Positions 17,508-25,477 of a DNA stretch of 64,000 bases are shown piece after piece. Every line of letters starts with the position of its first letter. Position 1 is the stretch's first letter. Source of the DNA: Desulfurococcaceae archaeon MEX13E-LK6-19 (GTDB taxonomy: Archaea > Thermoproteota > Thermoprotei_A > Sulfolobales > Desulfurococcaceae); assembly GCA_029637525.1 (NCBI GenBank), contig CP072660.1:735612-799611 (forward strand), read 5' to 3'. Below the pieces are notes generated by a model. It did not search any database. It was not told the origin of the DNA and was given only the letters and a program-made list of their open reading frames with translations. The position numbers and the translations under genes were made by a program.

Positions 17508-19511
17508 GTGTTGGATCCTCATCATATTGATGCTAGTCATGATGAGAAAAAACATATGCACCATGAAGAACAACATGTCGGTAAACATGAAGGCATGGCC
17601 GAGGAGTATAAAAAGAGACTGATCGTATCAGTTGCTCTCACTATTCCAATAATACTATTATCACCAAGCATAAGATCTATTACAGGTATAGGTATTATTA
17701 TACCATGGCAGAATACTATACTATGGTTACTAGCATCAATAGTATATCTGTATGGCGGATACCCGTTTCTAAAAGGACTCGTCTTAGAATTAAGAAACAA
17801 AATGCCTGGCATGATGACACTAATTGGTGTAGCTATTTCTGTAGCGTATTTCTACAGCTCTATGGTCGTATTCCTTATACCAGGTAAGATGTTCTTCTGG
17901 GAACTTGCCACACTTATTGATATAATGCTTCTTGGGCACTGGATTGAAATGAAAGTTGTTGCAGGTGCTTCTAAAGCATTAGAGAAGCTAGTCAAGGCAT
18001 TGCCCACGAAGGCACATCTAGTCAGGGATGATGGTAGTATTGTTGATGTGGATGTTTCTACATTAAAGCCTGGTGATAAAGTAATCGTGAAACCTGGTGA
18101 GAAAATACCTGTTGATGGAGTTGTTGTCGAGGGTACTACGAGTGTTGATGAATCAATTGTTACAGGGGAATCACTTCCAGTATCCAAGAAGCCTGGAGAT
18201 AAGGTAATAGCTGGAACAATTAATCTCGATGGCTCCATTGTTGTCAAGGCGGTTAGTGTTGGTAAAGAAACATATCTAGCTCAAGTAGTTGAGCTCGTAA
18301 AGAAAATACAGATGAGCAAATCAAGAGTTCAGGATCTAGCCAATAGGGCGGCTAAATGGCTCACAATAATAGCGCTGTCAAGCGGCTTCATAACATTTAA
18401 TGCTTGGCTCCTAATGGGATATGATCTCGTTTTTGCTTTGGAAAGAGCGGTAACAGTAATGGTGATTACTTGTCCTCACGCACTAGGGCTAGCTATACCG
18501 CTTGTTATTGCTCGTTCAACAGCTCTTTCTGCAAGCAATGGAATACTTATTAGAAATAGGATTGCTTTTGAGAAAACAAAGAGTGTTAACCTTGTTGTAT
18601 TTGATAAAACAGGTACTTTGACTCATGGAATCCTAGGGGTGCGAGATGTAATTATTCTAGACAAGAATTACGATAAAGAGAAGTTGCTGTATCTTGCTGC
18701 TTCAGTGGAACAACATAGTGGTCACCCTATAGCGAAAAGTATTGTGGAGTACGCTAAAAACAATGGTGTAAAACCCGGTAAGGTAGATGGCTTCAAATCT
18801 TATCCTGGTATTGGTGTTGAAGGTAGGGTTGATGGTACTATAGTAAGGGTTGTAGGACCAAGTTATATCAAGTCTGCTAAAATACCTGTGGAGAGTATTC
18901 CAAATGCTGGTGAAGGGACTGTAGTATTTGTAGTTGTTGATAATACTGTAGTAGGAGCGATCACCTTATCGGACATTGTGAAAAAGGAATCATATGAAGC
19001 AATTAGTGAATTGAAGAAAATGGGTATCAAGACTGTTATGATTACTGGAGACAATAGGGCTGTAGCGAAGAAAGTAGCTGAAGAACTAGGTATAGATGAG
19101 TTTTATGCAGAGGTTCTTCCTCACGAGAAAGTCGAGATTGTCAAGAGGTTTAAAGAGAAAGGATATGTTGTAGCCATGGTTGGTGACGGCATAAACGATG
19201 CACCAGCTTTAATGGAAGCTGACGTAGGGATAGCTATTGGTGCTGGAACCGATATAGCTATTGAATCAGCTGATATAGTGTTGTCAAGAAGTGATCCAAG
19301 AGATGTTGTTAAGGCTATAGTCTTGTCGAAGAAAACGTATAGAAAGATAAAAGAGAACCTGTTATGGGCAACAGGATACAATGCTTTTGCTATACCCGCT
19401 GCAGCAGGGGTGTTCTACGGTTTCGGATTCCTTCTACCACCAGCACTTGGTGCTCTCTTAATGTCTCTAAGTACAGTAATCGTTGCAATTAATGCAAGCC
19501 TACTAAAATAA
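17508..19511 (+). CDS. copB: CopB-type heavy-metal (copper) P1B-ATPase
   Basis: A 667-residue P-type ATPase. A His-rich cytosolic N terminus ([19 protein letters not shown], about 4-22) replaces the CxxC domain of CopA-type pumps. The intramembrane motif is CPHALG, the mark of the CopB subclass (Cu2+/Cu+ or Ag+ export). TGES, DKTGTLT (phosphorylated Asp), HSGHP, MITGDN and [10 protein letters not shown] are all intact. GTG 17508 is chosen because GGGAG (17495-17499) lies 8 nt before it and a TATA box (17468-17477) predicts a transcript start near 17500; TTG 17490 is the longer alternative. Confidence 0.92.
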   Translation: MLDPHHIDASHDEKKHMHHEEQHVGKHEGMAEEYKKRLIVSVALTIPIILLSPSIRSITGIGIIIPWQNTILWLLASIVYLYGGYPFLKGLVLELRNKMPGMMTLIGVAISVAYFYSSMVVFLIPGKMFFWELATLIDIMLLGHWIEMKVVAGASKALEKLVKALPTKAHLVRDDGSIVDVDVSTLKPGDKVIVKPGEKIPVDGVVVEGTTSVDESIVTGESLPVSKKPGDKVIAGTINLDGSIVVKAVSVGKETYLAQVVELVKKIQMSKSRVQDLANRAAKWLTIIALSSGFITFNAWLLMGYDLVFALERAVTVMVITCPHALGLAIPLVIARSTALSASNGILIRNRIAFEKTKSVNLVVFDKTGTLTHGILGVRDVIILDKNYDKEKLLYLAASVEQHSGHPIAKSIVEYAKNNGVKPGKVDGFKSYPGIGVEGRVDGTIVRVVGPSYIKSAKIPVESIPNAGEGTVVFVVVDNTVVGAITLSDIVKKESYEAISELKKMGIKTVMITGDNRAVAKKVAEELGIDEFYAEVLPHEKVEIVKRFKEKGYVVAMVGDGINDAPALMEADVGIAIGAGTDIAIESADIVLSRSDPRDVVKAIVLSKKTYRKIKENLLWATGYNAFAIPAAAGVFYGFGFLLPPALGALLMSLSTVIVAINASLLK

Positions 19512-19524
19512 CATCAAAGATATC

Positions 19525-20751
19525 CTAGGCAGGTTTTATAGAGCTTAATATTCTAAGTCTTTCAACTGCTTCAGGTATTTGCTTGAGAACATAGTCGATA
19601 TCGTCTATGCTATGATATCTTGATATCTTAAACAATATGCTTCCATGGGCTTCCTCGTGTTTCCTCCCTATTGCAAGAAGGACATGACTTGGCTCTAGTA
19701 CCCTACTTGTACATGCACTCCCGCTGGATACATAGATTCCTCTCAAACTTAGTTCAACAGTTAGTGCTTCTCCTTCAACATATAGGAAGCTTATATTGAC
19801 GTTATCTGGTGCTCTTTTATCGCCTCTAGGGCCATTGAGTAGTACATTAGGTACACCATCCATTATTCCGTTGAGAAGTTTATCTCTTAGCTCTCTAACA
19901 TACCTTATTTTCTCCTCGAAATCAGTGAAAGCCAGTTGGGCGGCTTTGCGGAAACCAACGATAGCTGGAACGTTTTCTACGCCAGGCCAATAGGATTGTG
20001 TACTAAGAGCACCATGTATTATCCTGTCTAGCTTTACTCCTTCGCGTACGTATAGAGCGGCTGCACCTTTTGGTCCCAAGATCTTATGGCTACTTATAGA
20101 AAGCAAGTCTACATCAAGTTTTTTCACGTCTATAGGTATCCTAGCGTATGCATCAACGGCATCTGTATGTATAATTGCGTCCGGGTTATGGTCTCTAATT
20201 ATCTCTATAGCTTCTTTCAATGGTTGAATAGTACCTATCTCGTGGTTTACTGTTTGTATACTTACTAGTACTGTTTCTTTATCGACAAGACTATCGAGAA
20301 TATCGAGATCAATAAACCCTTCTTCATCGACTGGAATTTGAAGAACATTGAACCCCTGCTTCCCGAGTTCATTGACTGGTATGAGTACGCTATAATGCTC
20401 TATTGCTGATATAATAATCTTCTTGCCCTTATTCTTGTTGGCTAGTATAGAGCCTAGTATTGCTAGGTTATTTGCTTCAGTGCCACTATGGACAAAGACT
20501 ATCTCGTTGGGTGAAGCGTTTAGTGTTTTAGCAATATACTCTTGTGCCTCAAGAACAGCTTCCAGGGCCTCCCAACCAGGCTTATTAGTTATTGATGGAT
20601 GTCCATATCCGTACTTATTGAAGTAGGGTAGCATTTCCTCAACAACTTCCTTTGGTACAAACCCGCTGTTTTCGAGGTCAAAATAAACTTCTCTAGGAGG
20701 TTTTCCATGGGCTTTCAATAGATTACGTACTTTCTCAAGCTCGTTTGACAA
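19525..20751 (-). CDS. iscS: Cysteine desulfurase, IscS/NifS type (group I)
   Basis: A 408-residue PLP enzyme that moves sulfur from cysteine to an enzyme persulfide. PLP lysine is in SSHKILGPKG (about residue 222), and the catalytic cysteine is in SGSACTSRVLEPSHVL, the longer flexible loop of group I enzymes that hand sulfur to IscU, ThiI or TusA. The N terminus DLENSGFVPKEV is normal for archaeal forms. It starts at TTG 20751 with no clear ribosome binding site, fitting a short-leader transcript. It is divergent from a SufS-type paralogue, and converges on copB. Confidence 0.9.
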   Translation of the reverse strand: MSNELEKVRNLLKAHGKPPREVYFDLENSGFVPKEVVEEMLPYFNKYGYGHPSITNKPGWEALEAVLEAQEYIAKTLNASPNEIVFVHSGTEANNLAILGSILANKNKGKKIIISAIEHYSVLIPVNELGKQGFNVLQIPVDEEGFIDLDILDSLVDKETVLVSIQTVNHEIGTIQPLKEAIEIIRDHNPDAIIHTDAVDAYARIPIDVKKLDVDLLSISSHKILGPKGAAALYVREGVKLDRIIHGALSTQSYWPGVENVPAIVGFRKAAQLAFTDFEEKIRYVRELRDKLLNGIMDGVPNVLLNGPRGDKRAPDNVNISFLYVEGEALTVELSLRGIYVSSGSACTSRVLEPSHVLLAIGRKHEEAHGSILFKISRYHSIDDIDYVLKQIPEAVERLRILSSIKPA

Positions 20752-20789
20752 ACTATTGCACCTATATCGCCTTCCTATGTAGAGGATAC

Positions 20790-20797
20790 ATATATAA
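20790..20797 (-). promoter_or_regulatory. TATA box of iscS (divergent pair)
   Basis: On the minus strand TTATATAT is centred about 42 nt upstream of TTG 20751, which predicts a short leader. Confidence 0.45.
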
Positions 20798-20802
20798 CAG
20801 TG

Positions 20803-20811
20803 ATATAAATA
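20803..20811 (+). promoter_or_regulatory. TATA box of sufS (divergent pair)
   Basis: ATATAAATA on the plus strand, predicting transcription from about 20833. Only about 5 bp separate it from the iscS TATA box on the other strand, so the two promoters cannot easily be occupied together. Confidence 0.5.
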
Positions 20812-20864
20812 TTGTTATTCTTGGAAACCACATGTAGCACTATATTAGAGTCTTGGTGTACAAG

Positions 20865-22106
20865 ATGCTTAACCCATATGCTATTAGAAGAGATTTTCCA
20901 GTACTCAGCAGAAAGATTGACGGCAAGACTCTCATTTATTTCGACAATGCTGCTACTTCTCAGAAACCTATCCAAGTTATTAACGCTATTACTGAATTCT
21001 ACAAGAAATACAATGCTAATATTCATCGTGGACTCCATACGTTAAGCCAGGAAGCTAGTGAAATGTATGAAGAAGCACATGATGTTATTGCTAAGTTCAT
21101 AAATGCACGGGGGCGTCATGAGATCATATTCGTAAAGAATACCACTGAGGCATTGAATCTTGTAGCCTATGCATGGGGTCTAAAGAACTTGAAGGAAGGA
21201 GATGAGATAATAGTTACCATAATGGAGCATCATAGTAATTTCATTCCCTGGTTTAAAATAGCTTCATTGAAGAAAGCTTGTGTCAAGGTTATTGATGTGG
21301 ATAGATATGGGAGGCTGAAGTATAGTGAACTAGAGGAAGCGATTAGTAAGAGAACAAAAATTGTTGCCCTGTCGTGTATGAGTAATGTTACTGGCGTTAT
21401 TAATGATGTAAAGCGGGTTACTAAGATAGCACATGAAGTTGGTGCTATTGTTGTTGCTGATGGTGCTCAGAGAGTTCCTCATATGCCGACTGATGTACGT
21501 GAACTTGGGGTGGATTTCCTGGCGTTCAGTGGACACAAAATGCTTGGACCAACAGGGACAGGAGTCCTCTATGTTAACGAGGATATTCAAGAGAAACTAG
21601 ACACCTTTATGGTGGGCGGCGATACCATAAAAGAAGTGCACTATAATGGTGAATTGAAAATTGTTTGGCATGATTTGCCTTGGAGGTTTGAGGCAGGTAC
21701 ACCTAATATTGCTGGTGCGATAGGTCTCGCCGAAGCAGCAAAATACCTAATGAAAATAGGGATGGAGAACATTCATGCACATGAAGTAGAGCTCGTCAAG
21801 TACTTCTTTAAGAGAATAACAGAAGAAGACCTAGTTGATAAAATCAACATCATTGGACCACATGAACCCATGGAGAAAGGCGGGATAATAGCATTTACAA
21901 TAAAAGATCTTGACCCACATGCAACAGCAATGTTATTTGATGAAGAAGGAATTGCTGTTAGAAGCGGGTTCCACTGTGCCCAACCACTTCATGAGAGACT
22001 AGGGTTTACTCGAGGTAGTGTTAGGGCAAGTTTCTATCTCTACAATACTTTTGAAGAAATAGACAAGTTCATCGAGGTGATCAAGTCTATAATCAACGGG
22101 TTATAA
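20865..22106 (+). CDS. sufS: Cysteine desulfurase, SufS/CsdA type (group II)
   Basis: A 413-residue PLP enzyme of the SufS group. YFDNAATSQKP at the N terminus, PLP lysine in FSGHKMLGPTG and the catalytic cysteine in RSGFHCAQPLHERLG (short group II loop) are clear. Group II enzymes normally pass sulfur to SufU or SufE-like acceptors during Fe-S cluster assembly; the IscU/SufU-like scaffold lies 56 nt downstream. ATG 20865 is chosen; TTG 20853 is four codons upstream. No SufBCD genes are in the window. Confidence 0.92.
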   Translation: MLNPYAIRRDFPVLSRKIDGKTLIYFDNAATSQKPIQVINAITEFYKKYNANIHRGLHTLSQEASEMYEEAHDVIAKFINARGRHEIIFVKNTTEALNLVAYAWGLKNLKEGDEIIVTIMEHHSNFIPWFKIASLKKACVKVIDVDRYGRLKYSELEEAISKRTKIVALSCMSNVTGVINDVKRVTKIAHEVGAIVVADGAQRVPHMPTDVRELGVDFLAFSGHKMLGPTGTGVLYVNEDIQEKLDTFMVGGDTIKEVHYNGELKIVWHDLPWRFEAGTPNIAGAIGLAEAAKYLMKIGMENIHAHEVELVKYFFKRITEEDLVDKINIIGPHEPMEKGGIIAFTIKDLDPHATAMLFDEEGIAVRSGFHCAQPLHERLGFTRGSVRASFYLYNTFEEIDKFIEVIKSIINGL

Positions 22107-22162
22107 AACAGTAAGTATAAGACCCTTAGATAACATGTGTTATACATGGAGTGTGTTTTGGC

Positions 22163-22687
22163 ATGAGTACACGTATCCCCCTACCATATAGTCCTAAAGT
22201 ACTCGAATTATTTAGGAACCCGAAGAACGCTGGTCCCATGCCTGATGCTACTGTGAAAGCGACAGCAGGTAGTCCAGCTTGTGGCGATATGATAACAATA
22301 TATCTGAAGATCGATGAGAAAAATGAAAAGATAATAAAAGCTACATTTGAAAGTTATGGTTGTGCAGCTAATATTGCTGTAGCAAGTATGCTAACGGAGG
22401 TAATCAAGGGGAAAACATTAGAAGAAGCATGGCGTATATCTTGGAAAGAATTATCAGACGAATTAGGTGGTCTCCCGGTAATTAAGTATCATTGTAGTAT
22501 TCTTGCAGTTGGCGCGCTAAAGAGAGCTATTAGAGAGTACTATAAAGGAAAAAAGAAACCAGATTGGCTTCCTGAAAAACAGACAAAAGAAGAACTACAA
22601 GTACTTGAAGAAGAGAAAATGATTGAGTACATGTACCGTAGATTCGGTATACAAAAACCTAGTGGTGGTGAAGGCGGGAAACATTGA
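22163..22687 (+). CDS. IscU/SufU-like Fe-S cluster scaffold
   Basis: A 174-residue NifU_N domain protein. The three cluster-ligand cysteines are visible in GSPACGDM, SYGCAANIA and KYHCSILAVGALKRAI. SPKVLELFRNPKNAGPM is the family N terminus. The last 45 residues are a charged extension (about 130-174) not needed in E. coli IscU. It likely receives sulfur from the upstream SufS-type desulfurase. ATG 22163 is used. It overlaps the TusA-like gene by 4 nt. Confidence 0.88.
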   Translation: MSTRIPLPYSPKVLELFRNPKNAGPMPDATVKATAGSPACGDMITIYLKIDEKNEKIIKATFESYGCAANIAVASMLTEVIKGKTLEEAWRISWKELSDELGGLPVIKYHCSILAVGALKRAIREYYKGKKKPDWLPEKQTKEELQVLEEEKMIEYMYRRFGIQKPSGGEGGKH

Positions 22688-22926
22688 ATTCAGTGGAGAA
22701 CCTAATAGACTTGAGGAAACAGCCTAAAGGATGTAAAGAACATCCATTGATAAGATTGAAGAATACTATAAGAAGAATGAAGAAAGGCGAGTCCATTAAA
22801 GTAATTACTGATACAACAACAATACCTTTGAGGACAATAGAGATTATTGCGAGGAAGAATGAGTTGAAAGTGGAGATAATTGGTAAGAACAATAATGTAT
22901 ACGAAATAGTTCTTAGGAAAGAGTAG
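22684..22926 (+). CDS. TusA/SirA-like sulfur-relay protein
   Basis: An 80-residue protein matching the TusA fold: a Cys-x-x-x-Pro segment (GCKEHPLIRLKNTIRRMKKG) where TusA has its CPxP active site, then SIKVITDTTTIPLRTI. Other TusA proteins carry sulfane sulfur from a cysteine desulfurase to tRNA-thiolating or molybdopterin enzymes. TTG 22684 overlaps the scaffold stop, so co-translation with the scaffold is likely. The spacing of Cys and Pro differs by one residue from the E. coli pattern; function is inferred. Confidence 0.7.
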   Translation: MNSVENLIDLRKQPKGCKEHPLIRLKNTIRRMKKGESIKVITDTTTIPLRTIEIIARKNELKVEIIGKNNNVYEIVLRKE

Positions 22927-22939
22927 TTATAGACTACTA

Positions 22940-23218
22940 CTAAACCCTGTATGTATACTTCTTGATGTACTTATCCATGTCTTTGTAATCGATTACTTCT
23001 GCCTTCATATACACGATCTTGTAGTAGTCTCTTAGCTTGCTCTTGTCTAGGATCTCTTCTGGCGTTAGGGTCTTATGATCATAGAATACTATTACTTCGC
23101 TGCCACGTATATGAACGCCTTTTACACCGTGAACACTGAGTAAATGTATTTTTGAAGGAGCTATACAGCTAGCACACCCTATTCCCTTAAGGCGGATGAT
23201 AAGTACGCCTATATCCAT
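22940..23218 (-). CDS. Small HMA-like protein with GCxSC motif
   Basis: A 92-residue protein on the opposite strand between the TusA-like and TtuB-like genes. The first 60 residues look like a heavy-metal-associated (ferredoxin-like) domain: IIRLKGIGCASCIAPSKIHL has the CxxC metal site in the usual loop, followed by GVKGVHIRGSEVIVFYD. The last 30 residues are lysine- and tyrosine-rich. It could be a copper chaperone for the CopB-type pump at 17.5 kb, or a sulfur/metal handling protein of this region. ATG 23218. Confidence 0.65.
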   Translation of the reverse strand: MDIGVLIIRLKGIGCASCIAPSKIHLLSVHGVKGVHIRGSEVIVFYDHKTLTPEEILDKSKLRDYYKIVYMKAEVIDYKDMDKYIKKYTYRV

Positions 23219-23303
23219 TGTAGTTTCCTCTTTCAGCGGTCACCTATCGTTGGATAGTATTTAATAAGGTTTTTATGACTTTATGTAGAACCCGGAGTCG
23301 ACC

Positions 23304-23507
23304 ATGGCGGTGAAGATAAGGACTGTCGACAACTCGTTTGTTAAGGAGATTGATGCAGATGGTATAACTGTCGGTGCATTGTTGAAGAAACTTGGTTTGC
23401 TTGTTGAGGAATATGTTGTCGTTAAGAACAACCAGGTTGTAACAGAGGATGATATAGTACGTGACGGCGATGAAATAGTATTATACCCGGTGGTATCAGG
23501 TGGTTAA
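23304..23507 (+). CDS. ThiS/TtuB-like ubiquitin-fold sulfur carrier
   Basis: A 67-residue beta-grasp protein ending in Gly-Gly (YPVVSGG). LKKLGLLVEEYVVVKNNQVV and DGDEIVLYPVVSGG are typical for ThiS/TtuB. It overlaps by 8 nt a TtuA-like tRNA thiolation enzyme, so this carrier most likely donates sulfur for 2-thiouridine (s2T54 or s2U34) in tRNA, as TtuB does in Thermus. ATG 23304 follows GGAG at 23291-23294. It may also act as a SAMP-like protein modifier. Confidence 0.82.
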   Translation: MAVKIRTVDNSFVKEIDADGITVGALLKKLGLLVEEYVVVKNNQVVTEDDIVRDGDEIVLYPVVSGG

Positions 23508-24471
23508 CTGTAGTATATGTGGTAAACCAGCTGTATACATCTCTAGGGTGGGCGGTAAAGCTTATTGTATGAAACATTTTCTCGAATATTTCGACAAGAA
23601 AGTACGGCGTACAATAAGAAAGTATAGAATGTTTGGTGAAAAAGAACACATTATTGTTGCCGTATCCGGGGGCAAGGACTCACTATCTCTTCTTCATTAT
23701 CTCGTAAGACTTTCAAAAAGAGTACCTGGGTGGAAGATTTCTGCTCTCCTTATAAACGAAGGTATAGCTGGTTACCGCGAAGAAACAATAAAGGATTTCC
23801 TGCGTGTAGTAAACGAGCTTGGTGTTGAGTATAGGATTGTTAGGTTTAAAGACGAAATAGGTTATACACTTGATGAAATGGTTAAAATAGGTAAGGAGAA
23901 GAAGCTACCTTATCTACCATGTAGTTACTGTGGGGTTTTCAGGCGATATCTCCTCAATAAGGCAGCGCGGGAAATGGGTGGAACTGTTCTAGCAACAGCG
24001 CATAATCTTGATGATATTGTGCAAACCTACATCATGAATATTATCCAGAACAATTGGGATAGAGTAGCAAGACTATCTCCTGTCCTGGATAACAGGAAAC
24101 ATCCTGGTTTTATTAGAAGAGTAAAACCATTTTACGAAATACTCGAAAAAGAAACCACTCTATACTCCATACTTAATAACCTGTACCCAAAGTTCACAGA
24201 ATGCCCTTATGCACAATATAGTATGAGATGGATCATTAGGAAATACATTAACGAGATGGAAGAGAAGTACCCAGGTACAAAATATTCCCTTTTGAGGTCA
24301 TTATTGACAATTATTAACATACTTAATAGAGGCCAGGAAACCTATGGGAAAGAAGAAATAATGACGTGTAAAATATGTGGTAGTCCTTCTTCGCATGAAA
24401 TATGTAGGGCATGTAGGTTCAAAATGGAACTTGGCATTTTGGATAAAATAGATAAGTGGGGTTCCGCATAG
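23500..24471 (+). CDS. ttuA: TtuA/Ncs6-family tRNA 2-thiolation enzyme
   Basis: A 323-residue ATP pyrophosphatase. An N-terminal zinc finger (CSICGK ... YCMKH, about 4-27), the PP-loop SGGKDS (about 56-61), a central PCSYCG and a later ECPY (candidate Fe-S ligands of TtuA), and a C-terminal zinc finger (CKICGS ... CRAC, about 289-307) are all present. The family thiolates uridine 54 or 34 of tRNA using a thiocarboxylated Ubl carrier, here encoded by the overlapping upstream gene. GTG 23500 lies inside that gene's last codons. s2T54 stabilises tRNA at high temperature. Confidence 0.9.
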   Translation: MVNCSICGKPAVYISRVGGKAYCMKHFLEYFDKKVRRTIRKYRMFGEKEHIIVAVSGGKDSLSLLHYLVRLSKRVPGWKISALLINEGIAGYREETIKDFLRVVNELGVEYRIVRFKDEIGYTLDEMVKIGKEKKLPYLPCSYCGVFRRYLLNKAAREMGGTVLATAHNLDDIVQTYIMNIIQNNWDRVARLSPVLDNRKHPGFIRRVKPFYEILEKETTLYSILNNLYPKFTECPYAQYSMRWIIRKYINEMEEKYPGTKYSLLRSLLTIINILNRGQETYGKEEIMTCKICGSPSSHEICRACRFKMELGILDKIDKWGSA

Positions 24472-24531
24472 GAAAAAATAAATAGACCACTCAACTATAA
24501 CTAGGTTATGCATGAGGAATAGGTGAAAGTT

Positions 24532-25455
24532 ATGGAAGAAAGGCTAAAGCTAAAAGTATTCATGAACACTCTTGAAATGCTGCCTCATATATGGCCGACA
24601 CCACTAGTTAGACTGAGAACATTTTCTGAAAACGGTTATGAGGCATGGGCTAAACTGGAATATTTCAATCCATTTAGTCATAGTATAAAAGATAGACCTG
24701 TGTGGAACATGATTGTCAAGGCCTTGAAAGAATGTGTTGAATGTGGTAAATTATATGAAGCTACATCGGGTAACGTTGGCATCGCTATGGCTTGTATATC
24801 AAATGCTCTTGGTATAAAATTTAGAGCATACATACCAAAGCCCACACCCAAACTAACAGAGACCTTATTAAAAATGCTTGGTGCAGAAGTTATAAAAACT
24901 GATTATGAAACGATTTCACCTGAAATGGTAAAGATGGTTGAGGAAATAGCACGTAAAGAATCAGCCTTAAACCTAAACCAGTTTGTGAATGATGATAATT
25001 TCGAAGTTCATTATAAGTATACTGCAAGAGAACTTGATGAGCAACTAAAAGCTGTCGAACGAAGTCCTCCAAGAGCTATAATCGCTGGAATAGGTACATC
25101 AGGACATATAGCAGCCATTTCTAAATACTTCAAAGAAAAATATGGTGATAAAGTTAAGATAATAGGTGTTATTCCTGCTAAAGGAGAGAGCATACCGGGG
25201 ATAAAAAGAATTGAAACAAGACCTAAATGGATCTTTCAAGTAAAAATAGATGATGTTGTCGAGGTAACTAAAGAAGAAGCTGCAAAGATGGCTATTGAGG
25301 TGGCTAGAAGAGAAGGTATATTGATAGGTTTAAGTTCAGGTGCAGTAACAAGAGCATATGAAATAGTTCGTAATGATATAGGAGAGGGTGTTTATGTACT
25401 AGTGTATCCAGATGACTCGTTTAAATATATTGAAACAATTGAAAAATATTTGTAG
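24532..25455 (+). CDS. Cysteine-synthase-like PLP enzyme (fold type II)
   Basis: A 307-residue enzyme of the cysteine synthase/cystathionine beta-synthase family. WPTPLVRL, the PLP-lysine segment SIKDRP, the substrate loop ATSGNVG and the phosphate-cradle GIGTSGHI are seen. The active-site motif reads NPFSHSIKDR rather than the usual NPTGSFKDR, suggesting a different acceptor, perhaps O-phosphoserine as in Aeropyrum; this is inference. It follows TtuA by about 60 nt after an AT-rich promoter-like AAAAATAAATAG (24475-24486). ATG 24532 is used; GTG 24523 is possible. Confidence 0.8.
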   Translation: MEERLKLKVFMNTLEMLPHIWPTPLVRLRTFSENGYEAWAKLEYFNPFSHSIKDRPVWNMIVKALKECVECGKLYEATSGNVGIAMACISNALGIKFRAYIPKPTPKLTETLLKMLGAEVIKTDYETISPEMVKMVEEIARKESALNLNQFVNDDNFEVHYKYTARELDEQLKAVERSPPRAIIAGIGTSGHIAAISKYFKEKYGDKVKIIGVIPAKGESIPGIKRIETRPKWIFQVKIDDVVEVTKEEAAKMAIEVARREGILIGLSSGAVTRAYEIVRNDIGEGVYVLVYPDDSFKYIETIEKYL

Positions 25456-25477
25456 TCTTATTTAAAAATATTTAAGC

